NCBI GenBank assembly: GCA_913049915.1
Contig: CAJWZC010000015.1
Location: forward strand, 1 to 53,790
Direction: 5' to 3'
DNA from: an uncultured Colwellia sp.
Lineage (GTDB): Bacteria > Pseudomonadota > Gammaproteobacteria > Enterobacterales > Alteromonadaceae
Length of the DNA stretch: 53,790 nt
Part shown: positions 43,436 to 52,520 of the stretch, one piece after another
Position numbering within the stretch: position 1 is the first letter of the stretch
Layout of the letters: every line of letters starts with the position of its first letter
The notes under the pieces: model-generated
Databases searched by the model: none
What the model saw: only the letters and a program-made list of their open reading frames with translations
What the model was told of the DNA's origin: nothing
Translations under genes and position numbers: made by a program

Positions 43436-44380
43436 ATGACAAGAAAAATATTAACATTGAACATGAAAAGAAAAATTGTACCCAAAGCCGTTGAAAAAGT
43501 GGTTAAGGATGTATTTCATCAAGACCCACAAAAGCGTTTTTTAAATGGTGTAGCCATTAATCCCGACCAGCTTATTCAGCTTGAGTTAGGCTCTAAACAA
43601 CTATCCATGCGAGCTATGGATTTGTTAACGCCAATAGGTATGGGGCAAAGAGGTTTGATTGTTGCTCCACCAGGCTCTGGTAAAACGACCATTTTAAAAC
43701 ATATTTGTCAGTCTGTAGGCGAAGCTTATCCCGAGATAAAACTTTATGCCTTACTCATTGATGAGCGTCCTGAAGAAGTGACAGATTTTAAGCGCAACGT
43801 GCCGGCACAGGTATTCGCCTCATCCACAGATGAAAATTATGATCATCACCTACGTGTTACTAATGACCTTCTTAAAATCGCACGTAAAGAAGCTGGCGAA
43901 GGTCACAATGTAATGATTGTCATTGACTCCCTGACAAGACTGACACGAGTACATAATGCCAATCAAAAAAGTAGTGGTCGTACCATGTCAGGCGGAATTG
44001 ACGCTAGAGCAATGGAAATACCGCGAAAACTATTTGGTACCGCTAGAAACATTGAAAATGGTGGCTCTATTACCATCCTAGCAACCATACTTGTTGATAC
44101 TGGAAGCCGAATGGATCAGGTGATATGTGAGGAATTCAAAGGCACAGGTAATATGGAAATCGTTTTATCACGTGATGCTGCTAATCTTCGAGTTTTCCCC
44201 GCGTTTGATATTGCTAAAAGTAGCACGCGCCGTGAAGAGCTTCTTCTCAATTCAAAGGATATCGACAAAGTACGGCTGATACGAAGAGGTCTTACCAGTC
44301 TAAAGCCTGTTGATGGCGCTAGGAAACTTGTCGAATTACTCGATAAATACCCAACCAATATTGAGCTATTAAATCAATAG
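43436..44380 (+). CDS. Rho paralogue lacking the N-terminal RNA-binding domain
   Basis: 314 residues against about 419 for Rho. The ATPase ring domain is nearly complete: PIGMGQRGLIVAPPGSGKTT (Walker A), LLIDERPEEVTDF, Walker B in MIVIDSLTRLTR, the secondary RNA-binding Q-loop region MSGGIDARAM, the R-loop region EEFKGTGNMEIVLSR and the arginine finger in SSTRREELLL. The cold-shock-like primary RNA-binding domain is absent; residues 1-50 are basic and new. Walker A reads PPGSGKT where Rho has PPKAGKT. It may form hexamers alone or with Rho and alter termination. ATG 43463 is an alternative start. Confidence 0.88.
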   Translation: MTRKILTLNMKRKIVPKAVEKVVKDVFHQDPQKRFLNGVAINPDQLIQLELGSKQLSMRAMDLLTPIGMGQRGLIVAPPGSGKTTILKHICQSVGEAYPEIKLYALLIDERPEEVTDFKRNVPAQVFASSTDENYDHHLRVTNDLLKIARKEAGEGHNVMIVIDSLTRLTRVHNANQKSSGRTMSGGIDARAMEIPRKLFGTARNIENGGSITILATILVDTGSRMDQVICEEFKGTGNMEIVLSRDAANLRVFPAFDIAKSSTRREELLLNSKDIDKVRLIRRGLTSLKPVDGARKLVELLDKYPTNIELLNQ

Positions 44381-44405
44381 TTGCCTGTTAACACTTTTTT
44401 CTATT

Positions 44406-44431
44406 ACTAGCGATTTAATATCGTCGCTAGT
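44406..44431. terminator. Hairpin after the Rho paralogue
   Basis: ACTAGCGA (44406-44413) pairs with TCGCTAGT (44424-44431), 26 bp after the stop codon. There is no T tract. A second stem follows at 44545-44557 with 44566-44578. Either could end the transcript or protect its 3' end. I see no gene in the rest of 44381-44745. Confidence 0.4.
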
Positions 44432-44745
44432 TGCATATGACAATATGCAGGGGATTCGGAACGATGCGTTGTACTGATGTCTCCGACGATAAAGTAAAGA
44501 ATTAGCAGGTATCGATATTGTTTGATTTTTATTCAAGACTTTAAAACAAGCTTTTATTATAAGTCATAAAAGCTTGTTAGATGTATTATGGGTATGAAGT
44601 TGTTACATGCATCAAACACACTATGACTAGTGAACATTACCTTTAATGCTAGTTGATATGAGTTAGGATCAAAAAAGCTGTCAGTTTTAAGGCTTTGTTA
44701 TTCTTTTATCGCAAAAATAATATACTAATACTGCATCAAATAGTT

Positions 44746-45479
44746 TTACCAAATACTACCCGCTTTGTATCGACTCATCACTACATCATTCTCACTTTTA
44801 TGTAAGCGAGTAATCTTCTTAGTTCTAGCATACTCCCAAGCGCCTACCGAGTACATTCTATCTCAAGCATTCATCAGTTTGTTTTGTGATTTACTCATGC
44901 TATATAGCGCATAAACATCATTCATATAAAGATATGTCCGCGCTATTTTATTTAGGAGGCTTCACTTTTCGACTGTATATTTTCATCGCGCAACTACCAA
45001 AATTACTTTTCATAGTCGGTAACAGGGTAAAGGTGTAATTACTTCTTAGGGCATTAACGGCACCTACTGCAGGATAAAGATTAAACATGTCAGATTGCAT
45101 ATAGCGATACTCAGGGTTTACTTTCTCTGCACATCTTCGTCCTTTAAACGATTTACCTTTACTATTAACACATTGTTCATGGCCATTACGCCACTCACTA
45201 AAGGTTCGTCCAAAACTTTCTGCGGGCATAACATGCTCGCATTCAATCCTTTTAGCTCGTTTAATATATTTAGTGGTAGTAAAACCTTGCGGGTTGATTA
45301 CTTGTTTTTTCGCATCAAAGCTGGCACCACAATAAAGAGTGGTACGATGCTTGTTATAAACATGTTTTTCTAAGATCTTTTTAGCTTTTCTAAAAGATTG
45401 TATTTCTTAATTGCCGGCTAGGACAGGAGTAGCGATTAAAATTGTTATTAATAGCGTTATTTTAATTGGTATGTTCATT
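44746..45479 (-). pseudogene. Decayed endonuclease I gene (endA/dns-like)
   Basis: On the minus strand a signal peptide begins at ATG 45479 (MNIPIKITLLITILIATPVL), then the frame shifts by one base near 45407. The mature protein follows: FRKAKKILEKHVYNKHRT, TLYCG, RAKRIECEHVMPAESFG with the catalytic His region, then MQSDMFNLYPAVGAVNALRS and NYTFTLLP, the endonuclease I signature. A one-base insertion near 44949 ends that frame. One frame over it resumes KIARTYLYMNDVYALYSMSK, then LMNA-TGA-DRMYSV (TGA at 44865-44863 where relatives have Trp) and AWEYARTKKI. Two frameshifts and one nonsense codon make it a pseudogene of a secreted or periplasmic DNase. Confidence 0.88.
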
Positions 45480-45572
45480 AATATATTAATTATCGTAGTT
45501 GAGGCTTAATCGTTGTGTAGGGCATTATATTAACTACCTTGGAAAGGAGCTACGTATTCATTTAAAAGACAT

Positions 45573-45614
45573 AAAAAAACCACTTAAGCGTCATTTTATA
45601 TAACAATTAAGTGG
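45573..45614 (-). terminator. Terminator of the proline tRNA
   Basis: CCACTTAA (45580-45587) pairs with TTAAGTGG (45607-45614). On the minus strand the stem is followed by TTTTTTTA, 21 bp after the tRNA 3' end. Confidence 0.8.
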
Positions 45615-45634
45615 CTAATTTATTTTACTTTATA

Positions 45635-45711
45635 TGGTCGGAGTAGCAAGATTCGAACTTGCGACCTCACGCCCCCCAGGCGCGCGCGCTACCAAGCTGC
45701 GCTATACCCCG
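45635..45711 (-). tRNA. tRNA-Pro (GGG)
   Basis: 77-nt cloverleaf on the minus strand: acceptor CGGGGTA pairs with TACTCCG (one G-T), D stem GCGC/GCGC, anticodon stem CGCGC/GCGTG with loop CTGGGGG giving anticodon GGG, T arm GCAAG-TTCGAAT-CTTGC, discriminator A, and encoded CCA at 45637-45635. It reads CCC and CCU. The 5' end is at 45711; TGGTATGTT about 20 bp upstream followed by CCCC may be the -10 and a GC-rich discriminator. Confidence 0.96.
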
Positions 45712-46009
45712 ACAAGATAAACTTTAGGGGAACATACCAGTTATACTAAATAAGTTATCATTTTAAATGTCCAATAACATCGTTGCTTTCAATCCCAATA
45801 CCCATCTATTAATCAATCAAGGGTCTTGTTTTTGAATATTTACTTTAATTATGCAACCTTAATTAATACAATTGGTATATCAAGTCTACCTTTTGTATCT
45901 TAATGATTTATCAAGGTAATGCAATGACAATTAAGAGAATAGTTAGCCTAGAGGTACTAAGCGGCTAACAATCATCCAATATTACCCTCAAATACATAAA
46001 TCACGGTAT
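45712..46009. other. Spacer between tRNA-Pro and yejM
   Basis: Holds the tRNA promoter region (minus-strand TAGTATAACTGGTATGTT, 45748-45731) and a similar motif on the plus strand at about 45864-45881. No gene is visible. Confidence 0.5.
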
Positions 46010-47776
46010 TTATTGCTTTTCTTCTTGGGTAAACTGCTTAATAAAGTGCACACCATCAATCATTAGTGGAAAATCAGCATTAACTGTTATTGGCGAAGAG
46101 AATTGACGTGAGTAACTTTGAAAGTTGCCATTTTGGTCGACAAAAATAGATTTATCTTTATCAAAGATAATAATTCCTTTATCAGTAGTATTAGCAATGA
46201 CCCTATCTTTATTCAAATTTGGTAAATCACTACCATTACTATAGCTAGTAACTTTACATGCTAGCCATTGACTCATTAAGGTTGGCTGCAAGTCCATATT
46301 ACTGGTATTAAATGTAATATCCTTATGGATTGACTTAGTAGATGCTGGGTATATGAATAACGCAGGTTTAGTATTTAATCGCGTATCATTACTTTGATTA
46401 CCAATAGAGCTAATCCAAATAATATCCTTTTTAGCTTTTTGTTTCTGAGCAAGCAGTAGCGCATCAACAAATAGCTCAAATTGATATTGGTTACTATTTT
46501 GTATTGCTTTATTCGCATCAATAGCATGACTATTTTTAAAGTAGATTATATGTAAACCAAGGGGTTTATTATTTAACTTATGGGCAAATAATAAACTTGA
46601 AACATTAGCTAGTTCAGTTTTTTTACTAAATAACGCTTCGAACCAGCGAGGTTCAGCAATATTCTCTTCTAAAGGGGCCTTACTAATATCTTCTAACACA
46701 GACGTCGCCGTAAACTCATCAGAGATAATAGTTAAGCTCGTGGCAAGGGCTTGTTGGTCTATACGCTGAAACAGAAGTGGTTTAACACCTTGCTTTAAAA
46801 TATCTTGTTGATAAATACTCGGTAAAGAATAAAGCAGGTTAAACCAAGCATCGTCATTAAGGCCGGTATCAATATTATTAGTTAAATGTAAGCTGGTAGT
46901 ACTGGCTCGACGAATGAACTGATCAAGCTGAGTTGTTGATATTTGCTGTTCAGTTAGAATCAAAAATGTCGAGTTAGTCGGTGCTTTAACCGCTGAATCA
47001 TCTGGACAAAGTCCTGAATCAATCGTTGGATAAGTTGGAATAGCTTGACTAAAAGAGAGAGGACTATTTTTACGTTCTATATAATCTTCAATATTAAAAA
47101 GACCATATTTGGTTAATAGTGTTTTTGCTGTTGCGGGATAAGACAATGGTAAGGCGGTGTCTTGACGCAAAATATCATAATCAAGGTTAGCATCTGCCCA
47201 GATATGACTGACATGACTGAAGAAAAAGGATAAAACCAAAGCAAAAATAACAAAACGAGCAAAGACTGTTTTTTGTAATTGCTTTAAATGTTTCCATGCG
47301 TAATTACTGACAATGAACTCGAAGCCTAAAATGAGGATAATCAATGAGGCACTGATAGTATAAAATAGACTGTTATCTTTTGCGATGTCTTGTAGCAAAC
47401 TTATAATTTGTCCACTAGAAGACGCGTTTAAGTGATAGCCCAAACGACTATAAATAAAGCCATCTAATATCAGTAATAATAAACCAATGGCAAAAATGAT
47501 AGAGCCACTCGTTCTAATAAACTTTGTGTGCGGTAAAATTAGTGTTAATGGAAATAACACCAAAACAAAACTCATAAAGGTTAGAAAAGCAATATGACTC
47601 ACCCAGGTAGTTATTAAGTAAACCTGGCCAAAGAGTGTTGTTGGTGCCGCTTCACTAAATAAATAGTAAGACGACAGCGCAATTGCTGCTAAAATATTGA
47701 AAAATGTGAACCAATGGCTCCAACTGATCAAATGTAATAGTTTTTTGCTGTAACTTTTTGTATCAAATGAAACCAT
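46010..47776 (-). CDS. yejM: YejM/PbgA-like inner-membrane protein
   Basis: 588 residues, matching the length of E. coli YejM/PbgA (LapC), an inner-membrane protein that senses lipopolysaccharide and tunes LpxC stability through LapB. The N-terminal DUF3413 domain has about five helices (from SWSHWFTFFNILAAIALSSY to VFARFVIFALVLSFFFSHVS), then a periplasmic sulfatase-like domain. The sulfatase metal site is not recognisable (FLILTEQQISTTQ where active enzymes have a DxxR-type motif), in keeping with YejM being non-enzymatic. It lies after yejL on the minus strand and opposite yejK, the conserved arrangement. Confidence 0.85.
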   Translation of the reverse strand: MVSFDTKSYSKKLLHLISWSHWFTFFNILAAIALSSYYLFSEAAPTTLFGQVYLITTWVSHIAFLTFMSFVLVLFPLTLILPHTKFIRTSGSIIFAIGLLLLILDGFIYSRLGYHLNASSSGQIISLLQDIAKDNSLFYTISASLIILILGFEFIVSNYAWKHLKQLQKTVFARFVIFALVLSFFFSHVSHIWADANLDYDILRQDTALPLSYPATAKTLLTKYGLFNIEDYIERKNSPLSFSQAIPTYPTIDSGLCPDDSAVKAPTNSTFLILTEQQISTTQLDQFIRRASTTSLHLTNNIDTGLNDDAWFNLLYSLPSIYQQDILKQGVKPLLFQRIDQQALATSLTIISDEFTATSVLEDISKAPLEENIAEPRWFEALFSKKTELANVSSLLFAHKLNNKPLGLHIIYFKNSHAIDANKAIQNSNQYQFELFVDALLLAQKQKAKKDIIWISSIGNQSNDTRLNTKPALFIYPASTKSIHKDITFNTSNMDLQPTLMSQWLACKVTSYSNGSDLPNLNKDRVIANTTDKGIIIFDKDKSIFVDQNGNFQSYSRQFSSPITVNADFPLMIDGVHFIKQFTQEEKQ

Positions 47777-47979
47777 TGATAATAATTCTTCTTTTTGCGG
47801 ATAATACTATATTAATACTATTTGCATTAATTAAGGAAACAGCTTTCAATAAGAATAAATTATCAAGAACAAGGTGCTTAATTAAGCAATAGCTGGCTAT
47901 TGGCATTGAAAGCAACAAAGTTATTAGATATTTAGGCCATTTGAAAAGGGTCACTTACTTAGTACAACTGGTATAATGG

Positions 47980-48186
47980 TTAAATAGACTGTTTTAATGC
48001 TTTGGTGAAGTTATCTGTAACAGCAACTCGTTTGCTTGCAGGTACTTGGGCGATAATGTTAGTAACAGCGTTACCTAAACACATTAAGGCTAGATCTGGC
48101 GTTACTTCTTCTTTTACAAGAACATCTAATAAGTCTTGGATAATTTTTTCTACACGTTCGTTCGAATATTTAGATACAATAGGCAT
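47980..48186 (-). CDS. yejL: YejL family protein (UPF0352)
   Basis: 68-residue helical protein matching E. coli Yej[21 protein letters not shown], then [20 protein letters not shown] and TNIIAQVP. Function unknown; crystal structures of relatives show small helical oligomers. It sits upstream of yejM on the minus strand, separated by 203 bp, and is divergent from yejK. Confidence 0.93.
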   Translation of the reverse strand: MPIVSKYSNERVEKIIQDLLDVLVKEEVTPDLALMCLGNAVTNIIAQVPASKRVAVTDNFTKALKQSI

Positions 48187-48339
48187 AATAATTTCTTAAA
48201 TAAAAAGTTTTCGTTAATGATAAATTTAATTTACCTAGTTTATCAAATGCCTGCACACTTTAATATATACCTGATATAAAAAGTACGTAATACATAACAC
48301 CAACATTAATTAACATCAGCAACTGAGCATAAGAGTCAT

Positions 48340-49395
48340 ATGAGCTTAATAATTAAAAACATTGCACTACATTTTTTGTCTAAAAAAGAAGATACCGGCG
48401 AAGTTGTTTTACGCCTTGGGCCAGAAAATGCTGATTTCGCGCAAGAAAATGCTAAAACAACCAACTTTGTTGATGGTTTACATGCCATTTATAATACTAA
48501 GGGTAATAAGGCCTACGGCAGCTTTTCATCTATGCCGAGTGAAGGTGATTCTGCGCGTTTTGTTGATTTAATGGAAAGCTACTTAACAGAGCAACAAAAT
48601 TTCTATGATTTTAGTACGCAAGCAGGCAATGTACTTAAAAATGAAATCGAAAAGTATGATATTGAAGAGACAGGCTATTTTGTTATCTGTCATTATGAAT
48701 ACATGGGCGGTCGTTACTTGTTTGTCGCTGTTATCCCAGTATCAGAGCATTACAGTGTTGACGGAGAATTAAATATCTCAGCAGCGCAGCATTTAGATAC
48801 GTCTAAAATGCAACTGGCTGCACGTATTGATTTATTCGATTATAAAGAGAATTCTAATGGCAATCGTTATATCTCTTTTATCAAAGGTAGAGCGGGTCGT
48901 AAAGTGTCAGACTTCTTTTTAGACTTTTTAGGTTGTGAAGAAGGTTTAAACGCCAAAGAGCAAACACAAACATTAGTACAAGCGGTTGAAGATTATGTTT
49001 CAGTTAATCAATTAGACCCTGCTGAAAAACAAAAAACACGTAAAGATTTACTCAGCTACTGCAAAGAACAAAAAGCGAGTTCTCAAGATGTGTCATTGCA
49101 AGAAGTCGGTAACGTTATAGAGAGTGCAGGGGCAGAACAAGACTTCTATCAGTTCTGCCAAACACAATCTTACCCTATTGAAGAATCATTTCCGCACGAG
49201 CAAGCAGTGGTTAACAAAATCACTAAATACTCAGGTTATGGTAATGGCATAAGCTTAAGTTTCGAACGTAGCCATTTCGGTGAAGACGTCGTTTATAACC
49301 CACATAATGACTCGTTAGTTATCTATAAAGTGCCTCCAAATTTAAAAGAACAATTAATGGCGCTGCTTGATACTGAAAAAAGTCCGGAAGAGTAA
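48340..49395 (+). CDS. yejK: Nucleoid-associated protein YejK (NdpA)
   Basis: 351 residues, close to the 335 of E. coli. YejK binds the nucleoid and interacts with topoisomerases. Characteristic parts are HAIYNTKGNKAYGSF in the first domain, HYEYMGGRYLFVAVIP in the middle and YISFIKGRAGRKVSDFFLDF followed by LGCEEGLNAKEQT. No signal peptide. Transcribed away from yejL and followed by a hairpin terminator. Confidence 0.94.
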   Translation: MSLIIKNIALHFLSKKEDTGEVVLRLGPENADFAQENAKTTNFVDGLHAIYNTKGNKAYGSFSSMPSEGDSARFVDLMESYLTEQQNFYDFSTQAGNVLKNEIEKYDIEETGYFVICHYEYMGGRYLFVAVIPVSEHYSVDGELNISAAQHLDTSKMQLAARIDLFDYKENSNGNRYISFIKGRAGRKVSDFFLDFLGCEEGLNAKEQTQTLVQAVEDYVSVNQLDPAEKQKTRKDLLSYCKEQKASSQDVSLQEVGNVIESAGAEQDFYQFCQTQSYPIEESFPHEQAVVNKITKYSGYGNGISLSFERSHFGEDVVYNPHNDSLVIYKVPPNLKEQLMALLDTEKSPEE

Positions 49396-49412
49396 TGATA
49401 CGGAAAAAGACA

Positions 49413-49448
49413 AAGGTAACACGTTGCTTTAATGTATCGCGTTACCTT
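49413..49448 (+). terminator. Terminator after yejK
   Basis: AAGGTAAC (49413-49420) pairs with GTTACCTT (49441-49448), with ACG/CGC extending the stem inward imperfectly. It is followed by CTTGTTATTT rather than a clean T run. Confidence 0.6.
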
Positions 49449-49549
49449 CTTGTTATTTGAAGTAATCATCTATTAAGCTAGTTAAAACAGCAATGTAGAC
49501 TGAATAAATAGTCAGTTAGCTGTAATCATACAAAATTGGAAATACGAAC

Positions 49550-50617
49550 ATGACAAATGAAAGTAATACCTTAAATGACACCTCAAATGATACATTAATT
49601 ATCGCTCGACCTGACGATTGGCACGTACATTTACGTGATGGTGCGGTATTAAAAAATACGGTCGCTGATAGTAGTCGTTATTTTGGCAGGGCTATTGTGA
49701 TGCCAAATTTAGTCCCTCCGGTAACGAATGCTGCCTTAGCAAAAAGTTACTATGAGCGAATTATGGCAGCAGCACCTAGTGCCCATTTTAAGCCTTTAAT
49801 GGTGTTATATTTAACAGATAAAACCAGCGCACAAGATATTATTGAAGCGAATGAATCTGGTTTAGTTTATGCGGCAAAATTATATCCGGCTGGTGCAACG
49901 ACCAACTCATCATCAGGTGTAACCGATGTTGCCAATTTAGTAGAAGTGTTTTCTGCAATGCAATCCGTTGGTATGCCGCTATTAATTCACGGTGAAGTAA
50001 CCGCTGCTGATATTGATATTTTCGATAGAGAACAAGTCTTCATTGATACCATTCTACAGCCGTTAGTTGCTAATTACCCTAACCTTAGAATTGTGTTAGA
50101 ACATATCACCACTAAAAATGCGGTAGATTTTGTTAAAGCTGCCGGTGACAATGTTGGCGCTACTATTACTGTGCATCACTTATTGTATAACCGTAACCAC
50201 ATGTTAGTTGGCGGTATTCGTCCACATTACTTCTGCTTACCTATTTTAAAACGCAATACACATCAACAAGCGTTAATAGCAGCAGCAACAAGTGGCGATA
50301 AAAAATTCTTCTTAGGTACAGATTCTGCGCCACATGCACAACACGCAAAAGAGTCAGCCTGTGGTTGTGCAGGTGTGTATTCTTCCCACGCAGCGGTTGA
50401 ATTGTATGCAGAAGTGTTTGAGCAAGAGAATGCCCTTGATAAATTAGAAGCGTTTGCCAGTATTAATGGTCCAACATTCTACCAATTGCCGATAAATACA
50501 GATAAAATCACCTTAGTTAAAAAAGCATGGCAAGTACCAGCAACAATGACATTTGGTGATGATGTTGTTGTACCTGTTCGTGCCAATGAAGATATTTTGT
50601 GGCAAGTTCAAGACTAG
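49550..50617 (+). CDS. pyrC: Dihydroorotase
   Basis: 355-residue type II dihydroorotase, which interconverts carbamoyl-aspartate and dihydroorotate in pyrimidine synthesis. Metal ligands are in [10 protein letters not shown]; the carboxylated lysine is in [12 protein letters not shown]; further ligands are in LIHGEV, VLEHITT and LGTDSAPH. The first 12 residues ([12 protein letters not shown]) are an extra, probably disordered extension. TTGGAAA precedes the ATG. Confidence 0.96.
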   Translation: MTNESNTLNDTSNDTLIIARPDDWHVHLRDGAVLKNTVADSSRYFGRAIVMPNLVPPVTNAALAKSYYERIMAAAPSAHFKPLMVLYLTDKTSAQDIIEANESGLVYAAKLYPAGATTNSSSGVTDVANLVEVFSAMQSVGMPLLIHGEVTAADIDIFDREQVFIDTILQPLVANYPNLRIVLEHITTKNAVDFVKAAGDNVGATITVHHLLYNRNHMLVGGIRPHYFCLPILKRNTHQQALIAAATSGDKKFFLGTDSAPHAQHAKESACGCAGVYSSHAAVELYAEVFEQENALDKLEAFASINGPTFYQLPINTDKITLVKKAWQVPATMTFGDDVVVPVRANEDILWQVQD

Positions 50618-50630
50618 CGCTTTTTCCCTG

Positions 50631-50664
50631 AGCGATAATTATCTATAAAAGGCTAATTATCGCT
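50631..50664. repeat. 11-bp inverted repeat after pyrC
   Basis: AGCGATAATTA (50631-50641) pairs perfectly with TAATTATCGCT (50654-50664), 14 bp after the pyrC stop. There is no T tract; it may be a weak terminator or an RNA-stabilising hairpin before the next gene. Confidence 0.55.
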
Positions 50665-50726
50665 AAAGCCGAGTGCATGAATAAATACTGTTTAAATTGA
50701 GAGCCAAAAGTAAATTAAGGAAAAAA

Positions 50727-51617
50727 ATGCAATTATTTGTAGATGATCTTACCGTTATTGATTTTTCATACCTGTGTACACAGCGCGGAATTGTGGGTGA
50801 GAGTTGGATTGTTGATGTATTACTCGATGGTTCGTTAAACGAAATGAGCATGGTGCTTGATTTTGCCGTGGTAAAAAAGCAAATCAAAGCCATTATAGAT
50901 GATGCCGTTGACCATAAACTGTTATTGCCGATTCAAGAAAAAGCAGTGACCCTGGCAGACTCGCCTCATAATGACGGTCATCAAACAGTCGACTTTATCA
51001 GTGATGCTGCAAGTTATTATTTACAATCTCCAGCGTGTGCTTTTGCGTCGATAGACTGTTTAACCGTTACAATTCCGGAAGTGACTAAACACCTAACGGC
51101 TATTATTTTGTCGCATTTGCCTGATAATGTAAAAGGTTTGACCTTAGTATTACGCCCTGAAAATATTCCAACTGATTATTATCATTATACCCATGGTTTG
51201 AAGTTACATGATGGCAATTGCCAACGTATCGCCCATGGCCATAGATCTAAAATTCAAATTTTAGTGGATGATAAAAGAGACGCTAAATTAGAAGCCGCTT
51301 GGTGTAAACGCTGGCAAGATATCTATATTGCTAGTGAAGCCGACAGAATTTCTGCCGACGATATTCAGCTTTCGGTTCAAGCAATAAACAATCTAACACC
51401 CGATCACCAATATTTTAGTTACCATGCACCACAAGGTCGCTTTGATATTGCTGTTGACAATAAAGTACTTGATGTTGTTGATTGTGATTCAACGGTAGAA
51501 TTATTAGCTGACTTTATTTTAAGACAAGTAAAAGCAGAACATAGCGAACTAGCCAATAACGTAGTTAAAGTCATTGCTTATGAAGGTGTCGCGAAAGGGG
51601 CAATCGTTCATGCTTAA
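50727..51617 (+). CDS. Two-module QueD/PTPS-like protein
   Basis: 296 residues from ATG 50727 (TAAGGA upstream; a TTG at 50697 is less likely). It resembles 6-carboxytetrahydropterin synthase with two tandem modules. Module 1 (about 1-125) has the dimer/active-site part MVLDFAVVKKQIKAIIDDAV and VDHKLLLP, but its HGH zinc position reads GIVGES. Module 2 (about 125-296) has the zinc ligands TH...DGNCQRIAHGH and an STVELLADFI segment like the PTxEN motif. So the catalytic elements are spread over two modules. A pterin or preQ0-pathway reaction is inferred. It overlaps the M23 gene by eight bases. Confidence 0.78.
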   Translation: MQLFVDDLTVIDFSYLCTQRGIVGESWIVDVLLDGSLNEMSMVLDFAVVKKQIKAIIDDAVDHKLLLPIQEKAVTLADSPHNDGHQTVDFISDAASYYLQSPACAFASIDCLTVTIPEVTKHLTAIILSHLPDNVKGLTLVLRPENIPTDYYHYTHGLKLHDGNCQRIAHGHRSKIQILVDDKRDAKLEAAWCKRWQDIYIASEADRISADDIQLSVQAINNLTPDHQYFSYHAPQGRFDIAVDNKVLDVVDCDSTVELLADFILRQVKAEHSELANNVVKVIAYEGVAKGAIVHA

Positions 51618-52488
51618 CTATAAAACTAAGTCTTTATCTCGTTCTGTCGATAATATCTTAAGCAAAACCCTAATAGCTTTAGCGCTGGTAATGAGTTTTA
51701 CTGCCAGTTCTGAAGTATTAGCAGCGCAAGAAAAAATAGCGTTAACCGGTGAAGTTAAGCAAGGCGGATTAATGGTAGGTAAAACACTGCCACAAAATAC
51801 CGTCACTTTAAATGGTAAGGAAATCACTGTTTCAAATAGCGGCGATTATACTTTTGGTTTTTCTCGCGATGACAAAAAAAGTTATCAACTCGTAGTCACC
51901 TCTATTAATGGTGATCGGGTAGAGAAAATATTAATACCTGAAAAGCGCAGTTATAATATCCAGCGCATTGAAGGCATTAAAAAAAGTATAATGCAGCCCA
52001 ATCCTAAAGCGGTATCTAGATCTCAAGCAGACAATAAAAAGATTAAAATAGCACGTAAAGTTTCAAGCTCACTTAATTACTTTGCTGAAGGTTTTATCGC
52101 GCCGATTAAAGGCGTAATTACCGGTGTTTATGGCAGTCAGCGTGTTTATAATGGTGTGCCAAAGCGTCCACACTTTGGTTTAGATTACGCAGGTAAAACG
52201 GGCGACCCGGTCAAAACTCCAGCATCGGGTACGGTATTACTTTGGGTACCTGATATGTTTTACTCAGGCGGAACCATGATTATTGATCATGGTCAGGGTG
52301 TCAGCTCTACCTTTTTACATCTAAGTAATTCGTATGTTAAACAAGGTGATAAAGTTAAACAAGGGCAGGTAGTTGCAGCTGTTGGTAAAAGCGGCAGGGC
52401 AACCGGACCTCATTTAGACTGGCGTATTAACTGGTTCAATGTAAAAATCGATCCAGCGCTCGTGCTAAAAATAATCCCTATTCAATAA
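51610..52488 (+). CDS. Exported M23 family peptidase
   Basis: 292 residues from ATG 51610, which has AAGGGG nine bases upstream and overlaps the preceding stop (ATGCTTAA). A long signal peptide (TLIALALVMSFTASSEVLAA) leads to a small beta domain (about 45-110) and a C-terminal LytM domain. Metal-site residues are His and Asp in RPHFGLDYAG. The usual HxH motif reads GPHLDWRIN, with Asp for the second His; this variant occurs in a subgroup and may still bind metal. It probably cleaves peptidoglycan cross-links or regulates another hydrolase in the periplasm. Confidence 0.85.
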   Translation: MLNYKTKSLSRSVDNILSKTLIALALVMSFTASSEVLAAQEKIALTGEVKQGGLMVGKTLPQNTVTLNGKEITVSNSGDYTFGFSRDDKKSYQLVVTSINGDRVEKILIPEKRSYNIQRIEGIKKSIMQPNPKAVSRSQADNKKIKIARKVSSSLNYFAEGFIAPIKGVITGVYGSQRVYNGVPKRPHFGLDYAGKTGDPVKTPASGTVLLWVPDMFYSGGTMIIDHGQGVSSTFLHLSNSYVKQGDKVKQGQVVAAVGKSGRATGPHLDWRINWFNVKIDPALVLKIIPIQ

Positions 52489-52520
52489 CGTACATCACTA
52501 CACTTTCCTAAGGTCATACT

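Noticed and set aside
44948-45229. An intact 93-residue nuclease gene on the minus strand
   Set aside because: It is only the middle of a longer endonuclease I frame; the signal peptide and C-terminus are found in neighbouring frames.
37781-45711. Prophage or integrative element
   Set aside because: No integrase, phage structural gene, transposase or flanking direct repeat was seen; only content suggests an island.
51574-51609. An upstream start for the M23 peptidase
   Set aside because: It would add 12 charged residues before the signal peptide and overlap the preceding gene by 44 bp; the 51610 ATG has a better ribosome binding site.
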